DNA of 64,000 nt. Origin: Tubiluchus corallicola (taxonomy: Eukaryota; Priapulida; Priapulimorpha; Priapulimorphida; Tubiluchidae). Within the stretch, counting starts at the first letter, position 1. Each line of letters starts with the position of its first letter. Location: the NCBI GenBank assembly GCA_030141605.1, contig JAQGDQ010000066.1:620001-684000 (forward strand), in the 5' to 3' direction. Below, one piece after another: positions 62,952-64,000 of this stretch. The notes beneath the pieces were generated by a model. That model worked only from the letters and a program-made list of their open reading frames with translations. It ran no database searches and had not been told where the DNA came from. A program made the position numbers and the translations under genes.

Positions 62952-63986
62952 ACATAGGCACCACCAACATTTTAAGCACTTACTCTGTAGTTTAGAGAAG
63001 TATGCTTTTTAATTCATTGCTAATTCACTTATATAAATTAATCTTCTAAAACATTTTTTTCTAATTTTTAACTGCACAAAGGAATTTAGGCATTACTTCT
63101 TTCCTAAAATTCATTAAAAGCCTTTGCAATGCATAGTTTGCTGGTGACTCATACTTTTATACCAGTAATACTACACTCATCGGTTAATAGGTTCAGTTGG
63201 TTACTTGGGTCAAAACACTGTGGCCCAAAGTGAGTCTATTAAGCAGAGCCTACTGTACCATGTTTGCATGTTTGACAGATTTGGTGTGAGGCTGCATTAA
63301 ACATACTTTTGGAGTAGATGTATGTGACGCTGAATGAGTGACCTTCAATCATTGCTTATCCCACATGTAGTTATATATACTGAAGCCTTTGCTTCTGAAT
63401 AAAATTAGTCACTGCTTAGTGGATAAAGTCAATTACTATTACTATTAACAGTTACACCTGTTCAAACTAGTGACTATGACGAGCAAGCAAAGCAAGAATG
63501 GTTATTTCTACTTTGAAACCAGACTGAATAAAAGTAATATAAAAAATTCATTTGTTAGACATATTCATTGTCATCAGAAAACTGTAGTTTATTTACAGGG
63601 ATTGCAGTATTTCATGGTATTGAAACAAGCCATCAAGTAAGATAGGTATAGTTGAAATATGAGTACTTAATGAGCAGTTGGCTTACAAATTTGAACTCAG
63701 CTGCATAGTATATCTAATGCAAGAAATATCCATAATGAAATAAATGGTGCATAAAGTGGATTGGGTGGCATGCCAGCAAATAAGTATAGCTATTGCCATA
63801 TTGCATTATAAAGGGTAAAATACACTTTTTGATGTAAAAACATAGAATAAATGTTTCAGGATATTGTTACCTGTGAAAAGTTCAATAAAATGCCTTAACT
63901 TTTTAAAGGCCCTTATGCATTTTGTTCGTGCACAGTGTGTGTTTGAAGTATGTTAATGCAGTCTAAGTGATTGTCATGTCCTCTAG

Positions 63987-64000
63987 GAACTATAGTGAAA
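63987..64000 (+). CDS. Possible start of Ig-EGF gene exon 7 (cut by window end)
   Basis: A pyrimidine-rich TTGTCATGTCCTCTAG precedes GAACTATAGTGAAA. Entered in phase 1 this reads G-TIVK in the correct frame after the EGF exon. Only 14 bases are visible, so this is weak. Another possible small exon at 63599-63636 (acceptor TTTACAG, donor GTAAGA, reading GIAVFHGIETSHQ) is equally unproven. Confidence 0.3.

Noticed and set aside
63241-63310. GACAG acceptor followed by a Trp/Cys-containing stretch after the EGF exon
   Set aside because: Read in the phase required by the EGF exon it meets TGA after three codons.

Overview
This is a 64 kb piece of an intron-rich, AT-rich animal genome. Every convincing gene is split by GT-AG introns, several of them many kilobases long. 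Both multi-exon genes are metazoan types: a spectraplakin cytoskeletal linker, and a secreted or membrane protein with immunoglobulin (Ig) and EGF domains. No rRNA, intact tRNA, operon or prokaryotic signal was seen. The phylum cannot be fixed from the sequence. An invertebrate is likely, judging by composition and by the divergence of the two genes.

Minus strand, about 44 kb down to 3.5 kb: the 5' part of a spectraplakin gene (MACF1/dystonin/short-stop family). Two well supported alternative first exons (43859-44051 and 29197-29299) and one candidate (25359-25494) all end in phase 1 and can join the same exon (24461-24522). Four in-phase exons then complete the first calponin-homology (CH1) domain of the actin-binding region (24461-24522, 14177-14266, 12813-12890, 12325-12417). 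No CH2 exon was found in the window. Instead, about 5.4 kb downstream, there is a single open exon of about 3.4 kb (3545 to about 6934) for a disordered, Ser/Glu-rich polypeptide. It ends in phase 0 with a good donor. It is either a giant exon inserted between CH1 and CH2, an alternative start of the same gene, or a separate gene. A compact single-exon gene for a one-pass membrane protein (501-1031, minus) lies downstream.

Plus strand, 49.4 kb to the right edge: the 5' part of a gene encoding signal peptide, Ig, Ig, EGF, continuing beyond the window. Each Ig domain is split by a phase 0 intron at the same place, just before the core tryptophan, and the modules are bounded by phase 1 introns. 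Intron 1 holds a hAT transposon with an 8 bp target duplication and a broken transposase on the opposite strand. Intron 3 holds degenerate tandem repeats of about 130-150 bp; intron 4 holds a GC-rich block and a perfect fold-back element.

The rest is intron or intergenic DNA with small mobile elements (a piggyBac-like MITE at 22.1-22.5 kb, a TIR element at 28.7-29.0 kb, two tRNA-derived SINE-like remnants) and many short tandem repeats. A candidate coiled-coil exon of unknown gene (45309-45392, minus) sits in a repeat-rich stretch between the two main genes.
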